Positions 11,025-22,320 of a stretch of DNA of 64,000 bases are shown piece by piece. The stretch comes from Melitaea cinxia (lineage: Eukaryota; Arthropoda; Insecta; Lepidoptera; Nymphalidae). The position numbers and the translations under genes were made by a program. Positions within the stretch are counted from its first letter, which is position 1, and each line of letters opens with the position of its first letter. Location of the stretch: NCBI RefSeq assembly GCF_905220565.1, contig NC_059421.1, positions 444,001 through 508,000 of the forward strand, given 5' to 3'. Under the pieces are notes generated by a model. The model saw only the letters and a list, made by a program, of their open reading frames with translations, was not told the DNA's origin and made no database searches.

Positions 11025-11482
11025 CTTTTTAACCGACTTCCAAAAAAAGAGGAGGTTCTCAATTCGACTGTATTCTTTTTTTTTATGTGTATGTAACTTC
11101 AGAACTTTTGACTGGGTGCACCGATTTCGACAATGTATTTTTAATCAAAAGGTGGTGTATGTCACTTGGTCCCATTTGAGATCTAACAACTACTTTTCGA
11201 GTTATATCTAATAATGCGTTTTTACTTGAAGCTTTTTTCGTCGACCTACGTTGTATTATACCGCATAACTTTTTACTGGGTGTACCGATTTTGATGATTT
11301 TTAATTTAATCAAAAACTGGTGTTTATCGTGTGGTTATATTTAAATTTCATCGAGATCTGATAACAACTTTTTGAGTAATCTTTGATAACGCGTATTTAC
11401 TTCACTATTTTTTCGTCTACCTACGTTGTATTACTTGTCGATGTAAGTGAAGTCGGTTTTTTTCGTTTGCGAGCAATTAACC
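11025..11482 (-). repeat. Family F (TIR-bearing) element
   Basis: Bounded by aaccgacttccaaaaaaaga on the left and gtgaagtcggtttttttcg on the right. The body aligns in reverse orientation with the copy at 7522. Confidence 0.6.
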
Positions 11483-11921
11483 TCGACCTTACAGAAGAGC
11501 ACAGTTAAGAGTGTATGCTACCTCAATTTGTTTATTTTCCACTCGGCAAGATGTCCATATCTTCCAAACTACTAAATATTTAATTTTGAAATTTACGTAT
11601 GGTAAAGTTCAGGACATAAACTATCTTTCATATGTTTCGAAAACACGATTCCTAAAAAATTTTCTCGATACAAAAAAAATCGCAGTTACCTCTATTTTTG
11701 TATTAAAACCTTAATATCTCAGTAAATATAGAAGTTATGGACTTGAGATTAAGCATGGTAATTGAAATAAGTATGGAGAACATTTTATATGTTGCGATTT
11801 TTAAAAAATAACTATTGATAATGTTTGTGGCGAGAAAATACATATAATTCGCGCGATGAACAACCATGCGCTCTTAATTCTCATGTGTAATTAGTACAGG
11901 TGAAATCTGAATTCGAGCTGA
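11483..11921. other. No gene seen
   Basis: AT-rich; no family repeat recognised. Confidence 0.4.
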
Positions 11922-12003
11922 GGTAGTGTAGCCCCTTAAGTAATACTGCTTTTCAAGCAGTGTTGTGTTCCTGTGGTCAGTAAGGTGACCAGAGGTCCTG
12001 GGA
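11922..12003 (+). repeat. SINE-A fragment
   Basis: A truncated SINE-A piece (taatactgcttttcaagcag, gtaaggtgaccagag). Confidence 0.6.
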
Positions 12004-12382
12004 TCCTCATTACAACAACGACAACAACAATTTCTTAATCAAGGTAATAAAATGACAAAGAAACCTCACGATGACACAGATCAGCAATCAAATCAGGAAG
12101 TCTCAAATTGGTAAGTAATTCAGTACAGCCGTACACGCTTGTAAGTGTGACTCACTTCATTTTGCATTGATATGTACAGCGAGATGTAGTAACTTGAGGC
12201 TATAGTGTGCAGATATATTGAAACTGGATGTGTCATACATCTTATTAAATAAAGTGTGACCAATTTTAACGGAAAGTTCTGTGATGTGTTATTGCATTCT
12301 AACACCTTACAAATTGGGTAGCTTGACGATAAAACGATTTAAAAGATATTTAGCGTAGTTAGTTTAGCGTAGTGTAGTTTAA

Positions 12383-12508
12383 CTGAGGTAGGGCAAGCAG
12401 GAAATTTCCTGCTCAAAACATGGAGTTGGAGACATCTATAAGCTACGGTAATCGCTTATCATCAGGTGAGCCGTACGCTTGTTTGCTGACCTAGTTACAT
12501 AAAAAAAA
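12383..12508 (+). repeat. SINE-A with internal deletion
   Basis: The family 5' end (ctgaggtagggc) is joined straight to the 3' end (ctataagctacggtaatcgc ... gacctagttacataaaa). About half of the body is missing. Confidence 0.7.
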
Positions 12509-12821
12509 GTAGTTACATTTACATTACACACACATTAACACTCGAAATTAATACTTTGTGTTTTTTTCTATAAAGCCTTTATTTAACCATGTTAAATTAC
12601 TAGGTAAAGGATTTATATTTTTATTATAACTTTTTATCTCCCAAAGTTATTTGGAAAAAAATCAAATTTAGTACATCTGTAGAATCTATATTCCATATTA
12701 GTGGTAGCTTAACTTTTAACTATAATTAATTAATTAAGATAAATATAAGTTAAATTTGTAAAATGACGATTCAAAAACGCTTTTGATGTCTATTTAAATA
12801 AAGTAATTATTGATGTTGATT

Positions 12822-13161
12822 CATCATCATCATCATTACAGCCTATACAATCCACTGCTGGACATAGGCATCCACAAGTTCACGCCAAAAATAACGTGAA
12901 ATCACGTGTTTTGCCCATAGTCACCACGCTGGGCAGGCGGGTTGGTGACCGCAGTACTGGCTTTGTCGCACCGAAGACGCTGCTGCCCGTCTTCGGCCTG
13001 TACATTTCAAAGCCAGCAGTTGGATGGTTATCCCGCCATCGGTCGGCTTTTAAGTTCCAAGATGGTAGCGGAACTGTGTTATCCCTTAGTCGCCTCTTAC
13101 GACACCCACGGGAAGAGAGGGGGTAGCTATATTCTTTAGTACCGTAGCCACACAGTACTGA
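12822..13161 (-). mobile_element. SINE-B, full-length, with TSD
   Basis: A complete family body on the minus strand, from the (TCA)n complement of the tail to ccgtagccacacagtac. The 11-bp direct repeat tgatgttgatt is at 12811-12821 and 13162-13172. The ORFs seen in it recur in other SINE-B copies and are not genes. Confidence 0.85.
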
Positions 13162-13239
13162 TGATGTTGATTGATTTCAAAGAATTAAAATGAATCCGTC
13201 AGTTAGTTCAGCGGATTCCAGTCCGCTGCTGGGTGTAAT

Positions 13240-14000
13240 TAAAAAAAAAGTGTATGTGTAGGTACTTATGTACGCACGTAAGAAGCTATATAGCTAACTT
13301 GATTTTGCTAACTTGTTCTTCGTTGACTAGCTAACTTCAGGGTACTTTGTGTAATTTGTACTGTGTGGCTACGGTAATAAAGAATATAGCCACCCCCTCT
13401 CTTCCCGTAGGTGTCGTAAGAGGCGACTAAGGGATAACACAGTTCCACTATCACCTTGGAACTTAAAAAGCCGACCGGTGGCGGGATAACCGTCCAACTG
13501 CTGGCTTTGAAATACACAGGCCGAAGACGGGCAGCAGCGTCTTCGATGCGACAAAACCAGCCTTGCGGTCTCCAACCCGCTTGACCAGCGTGGTGACTAT
13601 GGGCAAAACACATGAGTTCACGTTATGTTTGGCGTAAACTTGTGGAGGCCTATGTCCAGTGGACTGTATAGGCTGTAATGATAGCTAACTTCAGTGTGTC
13701 GGTTTTTTGTGACGAAGATTTACCCTCATCATTTATCACTAACGCGTCAGAGAAGTTTAACTTCAAAAATATAAATCTAAAATCAATAACTAACTCGAAT
13801 AAGCGTCAACAGGAAAATAACCAGTATACGTGTCGCTTCCATCGATCCAACGTCATTACGCACGTGACTGTCTCAGCGCACGCGCATTGCATTACACTCA
13901 AAAACAATAACATTATGCACTGCATATTTTGACAGGTGTTCAACTAAAGAATCAAACCTTCCTTTATTATATAATGTTCGATAAAATATTTAAATCATGA
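13240..14000. repeat. Family G repeat, interrupted by SINE-B
   Basis: The outer parts (tacttatgtacgcacgtaag ... cttcgttgactagctaac, then gtgtcggttttttgtgac and tttaccctcatcatttat) align with 43810-44300. That copy has no insertion at this site. The family is unclassified. Confidence 0.55.
13341..13681 (+). mobile_element. SINE-B, full-length, with TSD
   Basis: The 13-bp direct repeat tagctaacttcag is at 13328-13340 and 13682-13694. The body runs from tactgtgtggctacgg to ggctgtaatgat. The tail is a single short GAT. Confidence 0.85.
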
Positions 14001-14364
14001 TTCATAAATGATTTATTTGATTCGCGCGCTAATGAACTAACGAGAAAAGTGACTCAGTCATCTATGATACTGAGAATGTTTGCGACACTTCGAACGTTAA
14101 GGTGATTATGACGTAACTGGTATATCTCGTTTTGTTAAGCGGTGCTTTGTTTGCGTATACGTATAATTAGATATTTGAAATAAATTGTAAATGATTTATA
14201 CGTAAATTCTTTCATACGACTTTTATTATTTTCTTACAATAAGTATAACATTCTAAGTATTATTATTATTATTTTTTATTTCATTTAACTATAAAACATA
14301 AGATATTTCCTTGATAGATATTTAAAAATTAAAATAAGTTTTACGATAATTTAATTTTTTTTTT

Positions 14365-14536
14365 GACAATAAGTTGGTAAATGTGTGACGAGAGCGTTAA
14401 GAAAAGAGTAATCGGGCGAGGCTAACGGAAGTAGAGAGGGAGATATAAGTTAGTGAAGATAGAAAGGGACAGAGAGATTACGTTTCGTAAGTTTTACTTC
14501 AGTCGTGTGGTCTAAAGCGCACTCGTTTTTTATTTT
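14365..14536 (+). repeat. Family E (MITE-like) copy
   Basis: It contains ggtaaatgtgtgacgagagc, acggaagtagagagggagat and the end cttcagtcgtgtggtctaaa. Confidence 0.6.
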
Positions 14537-14816
14537 TACTCTTTATTGTACACAACAACAAAAAAAACAATAAAATATTACAAATAAAATTCGTCAAAAC
14601 ATATTTATAATTCACAACTTAATATTAACAGATAGAACTTTTTTTTCGTGGGTAGGTGCCAAATAAGTAGTAACAACAAAATTTTGTGCCAAGACTTTTA
14701 TTATTTAAAAATAGTAATCTTTGTACAATTTATGTTTAATTGTGATATTTAAGTTCCATTACCCACCAGCAAGTAATTCCTCTCACTAAAAATCACCCCT
14801 AAACATCGTTATCAAT

Positions 14817-15563
14817 ATGGATTCCTTGAAAGACACAGTGGCATCTCTGACTGAAACATTTCAAGCCCAGATGTATGAATTTCAGCAAGATTTGTTGAAG
14901 ACTTCGCCTCATGCGACTACCACATCATTGGCTGCTGACTTCAACAACTTCAAAAGGTTCATTCTTTCTGCTCTCACAGCACTCCAGCGGCAAGTCGAAT
15001 TTTTGACCCTAGTTATTGACCGCCAAGAGATGAAGACTAGGCGCAAGCTGATTCTTTTCCACGGTGTCCCTGAAGACAAGGGTGAAGATACATCGGCGCG
15101 AGTTACCAGCATTGTTGCTGAGAATTTGAACCTAGCCAATTTCTCTAGTACCAGCATCAAAACCTCTTATAGATTAGGCCGTCCATCTGCGGGGAAACCG
15201 CGTCCTATTGTGGTTCGCTTTAGGGATATCGCAGTCCGTGATAAAGTCTGGTACGCCAAGACGAAGTTGAAAGGAACTGGTGTCACACAATCAGAATTCT
15301 TAACTAAGGTTCGTCATGATGCATTCCTTGTGGCTAGAGAGAGGTTTGGTGTCAGTCGGTGCTGGACACGTGAAGGCACTATCTTCGTAATTACCCCGGA
15401 CGGAACGCGGCATCGGGCCGAGTGTCTGGCTGACCTCGATAAAATCCCAGGATCCAGTTCGACAGAAGCGTCTAAGTCGCCGTCTAAAAACACCACTGCC
15501 GTCCAGAAACAGCCGGAAAGCAAGGTGGCTGCATCTCGACCAAAACGGGGGTTAAAGAAATAG
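14817..15563 (+). CDS. CR1 LINE ORF1 protein (nucleic-acid-binding chaperone type)
   Basis: This 248-residue protein probably coats the retrotransposon RNA and aids target-primed reverse transcription, as ORF1p does in L1/CR1-type LINEs. Residues 1-70 are rich in heptad-like hydrophobics and may form a coiled coil. An RRM-like segment follows (RKLILFHGVPEDKGED, then SYRLGRP and RPIVVRFRD, about residues 78-143). A C-terminal domain has LTKVRHDAFLVARERFG and CWTREGTIFV (about 160-195), and the tail is basic and Ser/Lys-rich. The first ATG of the frame lies about 180 bases inside the element. It ends 633 bases before ORF2. The frame is intact. I recognise the family by these motifs, not by a search. 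Confidence 0.85.
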   Translation: MDSLKDTVASLTETFQAQMYEFQQDLLKTSPHATTTSLAADFNNFKRFILSALTALQRQVEFLTLVIDRQEMKTRRKLILFHGVPEDKGEDTSARVTSIVAENLNLANFSSTSIKTSYRLGRPSAGKPRPIVVRFRDIAVRDKVWYAKTKLKGTGVTQSEFLTKVRHDAFLVARERFGVSRCWTREGTIFVITPDGTRHRAECLADLDKIPGSSSTEASKSPSKNTTAVQKQPESKVAASRPKRGLKK

Positions 15564-16196
15564 CTTTGTGTTTTGCAGTTTACACCGTGACAGGCATCTC
15601 CTCCAGTCCTGTTATTCGTCATCGGTATTTAATTATTTAATTTGCTGTATTAACTTATATTAATTTTAATAACTCGTTACTTAGTATAAATTATGACTTT
15701 TTTTTGCTATTTTAACTTATTGATATTGATAGCTAGTTGATAGTGTTACCCGATGTGCACAGGTAATAGATGCATTTACTGCTATTTGATAATAGTTTTT
15801 TGTCTATGAAATTGCGTAATTTTACTAAGACTTCTTTATATACATGTAAATGTTTTCATAGTAAGTACATGAATAGTTTAGTGATGATTTTGTAATGATT
15901 TTAGTTACGACTCATGTTTATTAATCTTTTGTTATTTTTAGTATATTAAATTACTCTCCATGCAGCTGGTGGGTGCATTGAACGGTATTTACACATATTT
16001 TATTATAATATATATACGTATAATTTTATATCAACCTATTATTATTATTATTATTTCTTAATTTTAATATATATTGGTTTTTAATTATTATTTATTTATT
16101 TTATTTATTTTATCATAATATATTTTTAGAAATATACATCACAAATATTTTATTTAGTTATTTCGTTAATTTATTTATATATCTTTAATATCATAA
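15564..16196 (+). other. Inter-ORF spacer of the CR1 element
   Basis: Very AT-rich sequence with ATT and TTTA runs separates ORF1 from ORF2. Many LINEs have overlapping or nearly abutting ORFs, so the length stands out. No coding signal is seen in it. Confidence 0.7.
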
Positions 16197-17039
16197 ATGT
16201 CATTCATTAATGATAGTGATGCTTTTTTATCGCTATCTTCTGCTTCCGATGATTTAAGTAGTGTTGACAGTTATTATAGTATTCCATCTTTGAGCGACAC
16301 GTTAGACTCCTGTTTTGCGAATACTCCTAAGAACTTCAATTTAGTACACATAAATGCACAGAGTATCCCTGCTCATTATCCAGACTTGTTGTCTTCTCTC
16401 AATAATGGCAATATTCATGGTGTCCTAGTCTCCGAGTCTTGGCTCAAACCTTGTTTGCCCTCTACTTCTTTCTCTTTACCGGGATTCCACCTGATCCGTA
16501 ACGACCGCATTGGTCGGTCTGGTGGAGGGGTTGCAATATATATCCGCTCTCATATCCCTTTTAATATCATTGACACTTCGCAACCTCAGACCGGCGGTGC
16601 AGAGCATCTTTTTGTGGAGGTGATTTTTTCTCATACAAAACTTCTTCTTGGTGTCTTCTATAGCCCATGCCTTACTGTTGATTACTTTAACTCATTAGAA
16701 TCTTTACTTCAAAATTTAACTCCTCTGTATAGTCACACAGTGATCATGGGTGATTTTAACACCTGCCTGCTCAAAAACGATCACCGGTCTTCCCGTCTTA
16801 AAACTCTTATTAATGCGTCAAATCTTCATATCCTGCCTTTACTTGCTACTCATGCTTTTCCTAATAGTGTTCCATCTCTTTTAGATCTCATTATTGTTTC
16901 TTCCGTTGACCATGTCGAAAAACATGGTCAATGTTCTGCCGATGCATTCTCCTTTCATGATTTGTTGTATCTATCGTACAAAATTAAAAACTTAAATCTA
17001 GAATTCTTCTGCAACGGAATTTTGGTGGGATGGATTTAG
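16197..17039 (+). pseudogene. CR1 LINE ORF2, endonuclease part (ends at a frameshift)
   Basis: The N-terminal half of the LINE replicase, an APE-type endonuclease that nicks target DNA. Visible motifs are HINAQSI (Asn), SESWLKP (catalytic Glu), GRSGGGVAIYIRSH, GVFYSP, MGDFNT (Asp/Asn), SLLDLIIVSS, and SFHDLLYLSYKIK, which corresponds to the usual S-D-H block. The first ATG at 16197 precedes a Ser/Asp-rich leader. The frame should continue into the reverse transcriptase but is broken near 17003-17015: the following residues (QRNFGGMDLDRLQND in the other frame) clearly belong to the same polypeptide. A one-base indel is the simplest explanation. Confidence 0.85.
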
Positions 17040-19135
17040 ATAGACTCCAGAATGATGCAGCGAAAATCGATTGGTCGGTTGTCTGTAATGCAGATACAAT
17101 CGACGACCAAGTGGCTGTTTTTAACTCTCTGTTAATCCAACTATATGATGTACACGCACCCATTCGACCTGTAAGGGTAAGACATCACCCTGCTCCATGG
17201 ATTACTCCTGAAATTAGAAAATTACAGGAGAAAAAGGTTCGCGCAAAGTCACGATACAGATTGAATAGCTGTGAAGCTAATAGAGAGATATATATTAAGG
17301 CTCGGAATCGTTGTAATAGGGTGTGTAGAGATGCACAACGACGCCACATCTATAAATCTGTTATCGAAGAAGAAGATCCTAGTAAAGTCTGGAACTTTCT
17401 AAAATCACTGGGAGTTGGCAAAGCGCATCAGAATTATCGCTCTCAAAATTTAGACCTTAACGAGTTGAATCTCCATTTTTCCTCATCTGTTACCATTGAT
17501 AGTGTGACTAAATCTTTGACAAGAAATCGACTTTCAACCTTGCCAACTCCTAATACTCCCACTTTCTTTCTTAATCAGTTGGCTGAATGTGATGTTAAGA
17601 AGAACATTTTAGCTATTAAGTCCAACTCCGTCGGATCTGACAGCATTAGTCGTAAGATGATCATTCCTCTCCTTAATTTACTTACACCCATATTAACCAA
17701 AATTTTTAATACTTCAATCTCCACTGGCTCTTTTCCGTCTACGTGGAAAGATGCTGATATTATACCTATCCCGAAAAAACTCAATCCATCATCCCTGTCC
17801 GAATATCGTCCCATTTCTATTCTTCCCTTTTTATCCAAAGTCTTCGAGCGCCTTGTGTATAATCAACTTAACCTATTCCTTTTGAAACACAGTCTCCTAA
17901 ATACCTCGCAATCCGGTTTCCGTCCTGGTCATAGTACGACTACTGCACTTGTCAAAATAACTGACGATATACGATCTAGCATGGATAGGCGCGAGGTTAC
18001 AGTATTGACGTTGCTTGATTTCAGTAACGCTTTCAATACTGTAGACTTTGATATACTTTGTGACATTATGCGTTCTCTTAACATATCTCCAGAGGCCACT
18101 GATTGGTTTCAAAGTTACTTACAGGGTCGCCGGCAGCGAATTAAATTGAATGACACATTTTCAAACTGGTCATTGGTTGCTGCTGGTGTCCCCCAGGGTG
18201 GTGTGCTCTCCCCTCTCTTATTTTCTATATTTATTAATTCCATTTGTAATATTATAACTTCTCTCTATCACCTCTATGCAGACGATCTCCAAATATACTC
18301 TCATTCTACTGTAAGTGACTTGCCTCAATGTGTTTCTCGTATAAATGGTGATCTACTTGCCATTACCACATGGAGTAAAGCTTACGGACTAGTAGTAAAT
18401 CCAACCAAAACTAAGACTATAATTATAGGAAGTTCTAAATTAATTAGCCGTATAAATCGATCTCAACTACCTCCTGTAATTTTTAATGGTATTGTAATTC
18501 CATATAGTGAAAGTGTGAAGAATCTTGGCGTTATTTTTGATCAACATCTATCATGGGGCCCACAGATTTGTGAAGTCAGTCGTAAAGTTTTTGCTTCGGC
18601 TGGATCTCTTCGCAGGCTGCGTAATCTACTTCCAATTCCCACCAAAATTGCTCTTGCAAATAGTCTTCTATTACCGATTCTGGACTACGCAGACGCATGT
18701 TATCTTGACATTACTGAAGAGCAGATTAATAAACTTGAGCGAATCCAGAATTTATGTATACGATTCGTATTTGGACTTCGTAAATATGATCATATCTCTG
18801 AATTCCGTCAAAAACTTAAGTGGTTCCCTATTCGCTTTCGCAGGAATACGCATATTCTTAACTTACTTTACTCTATTCTATTTAACCCTGTTGCACCTGC
18901 TTATCTAAAGCAACGATTTAAATTTCTTAGTGATATCCATGAACGCAGTCTTCGTTCTGAGAATACCTTACTTCTTGAAATTCCCCCTCACTCCTCTTCC
19001 TTTTATTCTAAATCTTTCACTGTTCAAGCTTCTCGACTTTGGAATTCTTTACCCTTGCATATTAGACGTGTACAATCGCTTTCTATTTTTAAAAAGGCTG
19101 TCAAGAAGCATTATCTTGATATTCAACGTGAATAA
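17030..19135 (+). pseudogene. CR1 LINE ORF2, reverse transcriptase part
   Basis: The reverse transcriptase that copies the element's RNA at the nicked target. Motifs in order are DIIPIPKK, SEYRPISILPFLSKVFERL, QSGFRPGHSTTTAL, LLDFSNAFNTVD (motif A Asp), GVPQGGVLSPLLFSIFIN and YADDLQIY (catalytic YADD at about residues 416-419, 18275-18286), followed by thumb and C-terminal regions. There is no RNase H domain, as expected for CR1. The apparent Met start is only where the frame opens; the real protein begins at 16197. The catalytic core is intact in sequence, so the copy is young and only the upstream frameshift disables it. Confidence 0.88.
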
Positions 19136-19137
19136 AA

Positions 19138-19290
19138 TTATATATATATATATACATATGTATGTATGTTTGTATGTATGTGTTTGTGTATGTATATGTT
19201 TATGTATATATGTATGTATATGTGTATGTATGTATGTATGTACGTATGTATGTATTTATGTATATGTTTATGTATGTATGTATGTAAATA
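19138..19290. repeat. TA / TATG / TGTA microsatellite in the CR1 3' UTR
   Basis: Starts as (TA)n and becomes TATG/TGTA units, about 150 bp in all, directly after the ORF2 stop. It gives long spurious ORFs on both strands. Confidence 0.9.
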
Positions 19291-19507
19291 AGTAAATATA
19301 TTCAAACGTTTATGTCTCAATTTGTACACCTACACTGACACAATACCATCTCCTCTGCCCCTAGGTTGCCTGGAAGAGATCGCTTTTTAGCGATAAGGCC
19401 GCCCTTTGTGCCTGATGATACTCTGTTTAAGTTCATAATATGTATTATTTCTGTTTTGGTGTACAATAAAGTGTATTGTTATGTTATGTTATGTTATTAA
19501 CAGATAG

Positions 19508-19869
19508 TTGTATAAATCATGTCCGCGTGGAATGTAACCAAAAATACTAGAAGCATTTTCCCGTTGAATTGTACGTCGGTTCTCTGGGCGAAAAATGCCT
19601 GGTGCATTTTGTCACCAGTGGAGGCAATAAGACAAGGAATACTAACACTATTTAAATTTGTAAAACTCAACACTCAAGTGAAGTCGAGTCATGCAAAATA
19701 TTAGCAAATAATTAGCGTTTAATGTGGTTGCTTATTATTTCAAGCATATTTGTTGGTTTGTATGTTATTTAGTATAGGTGAATGAGTGTCTTACTATCAA
19801 GACTTGATTCGTTATAGTAAAGCGTAAATCTGTAAAATAAAATTTACGGCGTTTGATTTTTTGATCGTT
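19508..19869. other. No gene seen
   Basis: The sequence 3' of the CR1 insertion; nothing is recognised. The 61-codon plus-strand ORF has no visible motif. Confidence 0.4.
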
Positions 19870-19985
19870 TGACTATGTCGGTTAATTTCGTTCTCTCGCA
19901 AAAAGTCTCATTTCTAATCCTATCTTTAAGAGAAACTCCAAGCATAGCCCGCTCCATTGCACGTTGAGCGACATTAAAAAATAGT
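19870..19985 (-). mobile_element. RTE LINE fragment (C-terminal coding region)
   Basis: The minus strand reads VAQRAMERAMLGVSLKDRIR followed by NET and ERTKLTDI, a block characteristic of RTE reverse transcriptases just upstream of the KLKWQWAGH motif. Confidence 0.7.
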
Positions 19986-20049
19986 TTTTATTTAAACACG
20001 GAATTACAAGAAAATTTTATTTAAAGCTAATACTTGTAAGTACACTTAG

Positions 20050-20225
20050 TAATACTGTACGGTATACCCAGTAAAAAGTTATTAGGTATAATATAACGTA
20101 GGTCCACAAAAAGTAGTCAAGTAAATATGCATTATTAGATATAGCTCGAAAAGTTCTTGTCAGATCAACATGCATATAAAATGCAGTCGAATTAAAAACC
20201 TCGTTTTTTCGAAGTCGCTTAAAAT
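20050..20225 (+). repeat. Family F fragment
   Basis: Blocks ataacgtaggtccac, tagctcgaaaagttcttgtc and a degraded gaagtcgcttaaaa end match family F. Confidence 0.5.
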
Positions 20226-21200
20226 TACAAAGTTCACGACTACAATACTGTGAAAGATTAATTTCAAAATTAGCCTTATTTTTTTGTGATTTTGAGTTGA
20301 AATTCCGTTGACAAAGAATTATCTTTGTCCAGCATTAGCTTGAGATGGAATCAATTAACGTATCATAACTTCACCGTGACACACAGTTGCACACTGAGAT
20401 CAAATGAGAGAATTCCTAGGTCATACATGTGGCCATACATATAAGAATTTAAGTATCAATGTTTCTAAATACATTATACTGTACAATAACTTCTAGTTCA
20501 TTTCATAACATTTCTTTTATGTAAGAGAGATTACAGTTTATCAATACATATAATAAAAATGTAACGAAACGCTGTCTGTACATGGAAGATATATGACAAA
20601 GATATATTATCACAATATACAAGATATATATATGAGAGAAAAGCACTAACACTTCATATATAAGTCTTACAAATTTTACCTATGCCAATATATTTTGAAT
20701 TTAGAATAATTATCATTAGCCATTCACTGAACCGGAAAATCGATTAAAAAAAACTTGTCAAAATCTCGTTGCTAGGCAACGATATATGTAATCAGTACAT
20801 ATAATAAAAATTTAACGGATCGCTGTCTGTACATGGAAGATATTTGAGAAAAAATATTTTTGGTACCTTTATCAACGCAAATAGTAGGTATCCATAACAA
20901 TAATTATTAGAATTTTTGTCCGTTTGTCTGTGCGCTTGTGGACGCTAATCTCACAATCTTATCCAATTTAGATGTAGTTCACTAATATATTACGGTAAGC
21001 TTAGCTTAACATTTAGTGTTTGTTCATGTCAATCGGTTCATAAATAAAAAAGTTATCACAATTTAAAGAATCATAGTTTAGCATTATATATACAGTCAAG
21101 AGACTAGACTTTCACCCCTCCCCCCCTCTCTATTACGTACAGTTCAAATCTTCAAAATAGTACAACAATACAGACGTACATACATCCAAATAAACCTCAT
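20226..21200. repeat. Helitron-like relics with a direct repeat
   Basis: The segment gctgtctgtacatggaagat and its flank occur at about 20550-20600 and again about 250 bases later at 20800-20850. No coding signal is present. A C-rich run lies near 21118-21127. Confidence 0.4.
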
Positions 21201-21214
21201 TTAACAGATAATAT

Positions 21215-21541
21215 CATTACAGCCTATACAGTCCGCTGCTGGACATAGGCCTCCACAAGTTTACGCCAAAAATAACGTGAACTCATGTGTTTTGCCCATT
21301 GTCACCACGCTTGGCAGGCGGGTTGGTGATCGCAGGGCTGGCTTTGTCGCACCGAAGACGCTGCTGCCCGTCTTCGGCCTGTGTATTTCAAAGCCAGCAG
21401 TTGGATGGTTATCCCGCCACCGGTCGGCTTTTTAAGTTCCAAGGTGGTAGCGGAACTGTGTTATCCCTTAGTCGCCTCTTACGACACCCACGGGAAGAGA
21501 GGGGGTGGCCATATTCTTTAGTACCGTAGCCACACAGTACG
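21215..21541 (-). mobile_element. SINE-B, full-length, with TSD
   Basis: A complete SINE-B between the 14-bp direct repeats ttaacagataatat at 21201-21214 and 21542-21555. The 80-codon ORF on the plus strand is a SINE by-product. Confidence 0.88.
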
Positions 21542-21834
21542 TTAACAGATAATATAAAAAGTAGTTATTAAAAGTGACTTATGATACACAATAAGATCTA
21601 AATTTTTCCTCTTATTTATCATTGTTAAGGTAATTTACATACAAACTGTATTTATATGTTTTTACAGTAACCGCGTTCTGTGGTTTTTTATATAACGACC
21701 TAAATTTATTAAATATAAATGAAATAAATATATTTAAGGAAATGACCTTGGATTAAATGTAAAACTTTAAGTATTTATTTGTCTAAACGTATTGTATATG
21801 TTTAGGTAAAACTGTACACCTAAACTGTCTACAT

Positions 21835-21985
21835 ATATACCATTTCCTCTGCCCAAAGGTTGCCTGGAAGAGATCGCTCATTAGCGATAAGGGCGCCTTT
21901 TGTACTTAACTCCTGTTTTTATTTTTGTAATTTTGCTCACTCTTGGTGTACAATAAAGAGTTATTATTATTATTATTATTTAATA
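21835..21985 (+). mobile_element. CR1 LINE 3'-end fragment
   Basis: It matches the 3' end of the 14636 element (ttgcctggaagagatcgctc, gtgtacaataaag) and ends in an (ATT)n-like tail. Extreme 5' truncation. Confidence 0.8.
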
Positions 21986-22042
21986 TTTTAGCACTTACTT
22001 GAATTTATGTTCAATAGAAATACATTATGTACAGTTTATAAT

Positions 22043-22320
22043 CGACTAGCCCGTTGGCGCAGTTTGTGGTGACCCTGCTTTTTGCTCCGAGGGTTGTGGG
22101 TTCGATTCCCACCCCGAGTCTGGGTGTAATATAAACATTTATTTCTATATTTATAAATGTATTATTTATAAGTATGTTTATCGAAAAAAAATATAGCTAT
22201 ATATACCAGTTCGGCTGTTACCTATAACGCAAGCATTAAGTTGCTTACTTTAGGAATAGATGGCCGTGTGTGTATTGTGTAAATATTTATTTATTTATTA
22301 TTTATTTATTTAATACAAAT
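22043..22320 (+). repeat. SINE-T copy, nearly complete (tRNA-derived)
   Basis: It starts gactagcccgttggcgcagt (A-box-like) and has the B box ggttcgattccca. Then follow the family body (taacgcaagcattaagttgc, gaatagatggccgtgtgtg) and a TTTAT-rich tail. A good reference for the family. Confidence 0.8.

Larger units (their letters stand above)
14636..19494 (+). mobile_element. CR1-clade LINE, nearly full-length, with TSD
   Basis: A 4.9-kb element with a 5' UTR (about 180 bp), ORF1, a 633-bp AT-rich spacer, ORF2 (endonuclease plus reverse transcriptase, no RNase H), a 3' UTR with a TATG/TGTA array, the conserved 3' block gcctggaagagatcgctttt / agcgataaggccgcc, and a (TTATG)n tail. It is flanked by the 13-bp repeat tattaacagatag at 14623-14635 and 19495-19507. 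The AT-rich duplication could be a base or two shorter because it abuts the TTATG tail. CR1 assignment rests on ORF layout and the short repeat tail. A single frameshift in ORF2 makes this copy non-autonomous. Confidence 0.88.

Noticed and set aside
13308..13613. Apparently conserved ORFs (RRRCCPSSACVFQSQQLDGY type) found at 12942, 13369 and 21287, and in reverse at 10042
   Set aside because: All are frames through SINE-B copies. Their similarity reflects the repeat, not a protein family.
18930..19329. Tyr/Val/Ile-rich ORFs on both strands
   Set aside because: They are translations of the TATG/TGTA microsatellite.
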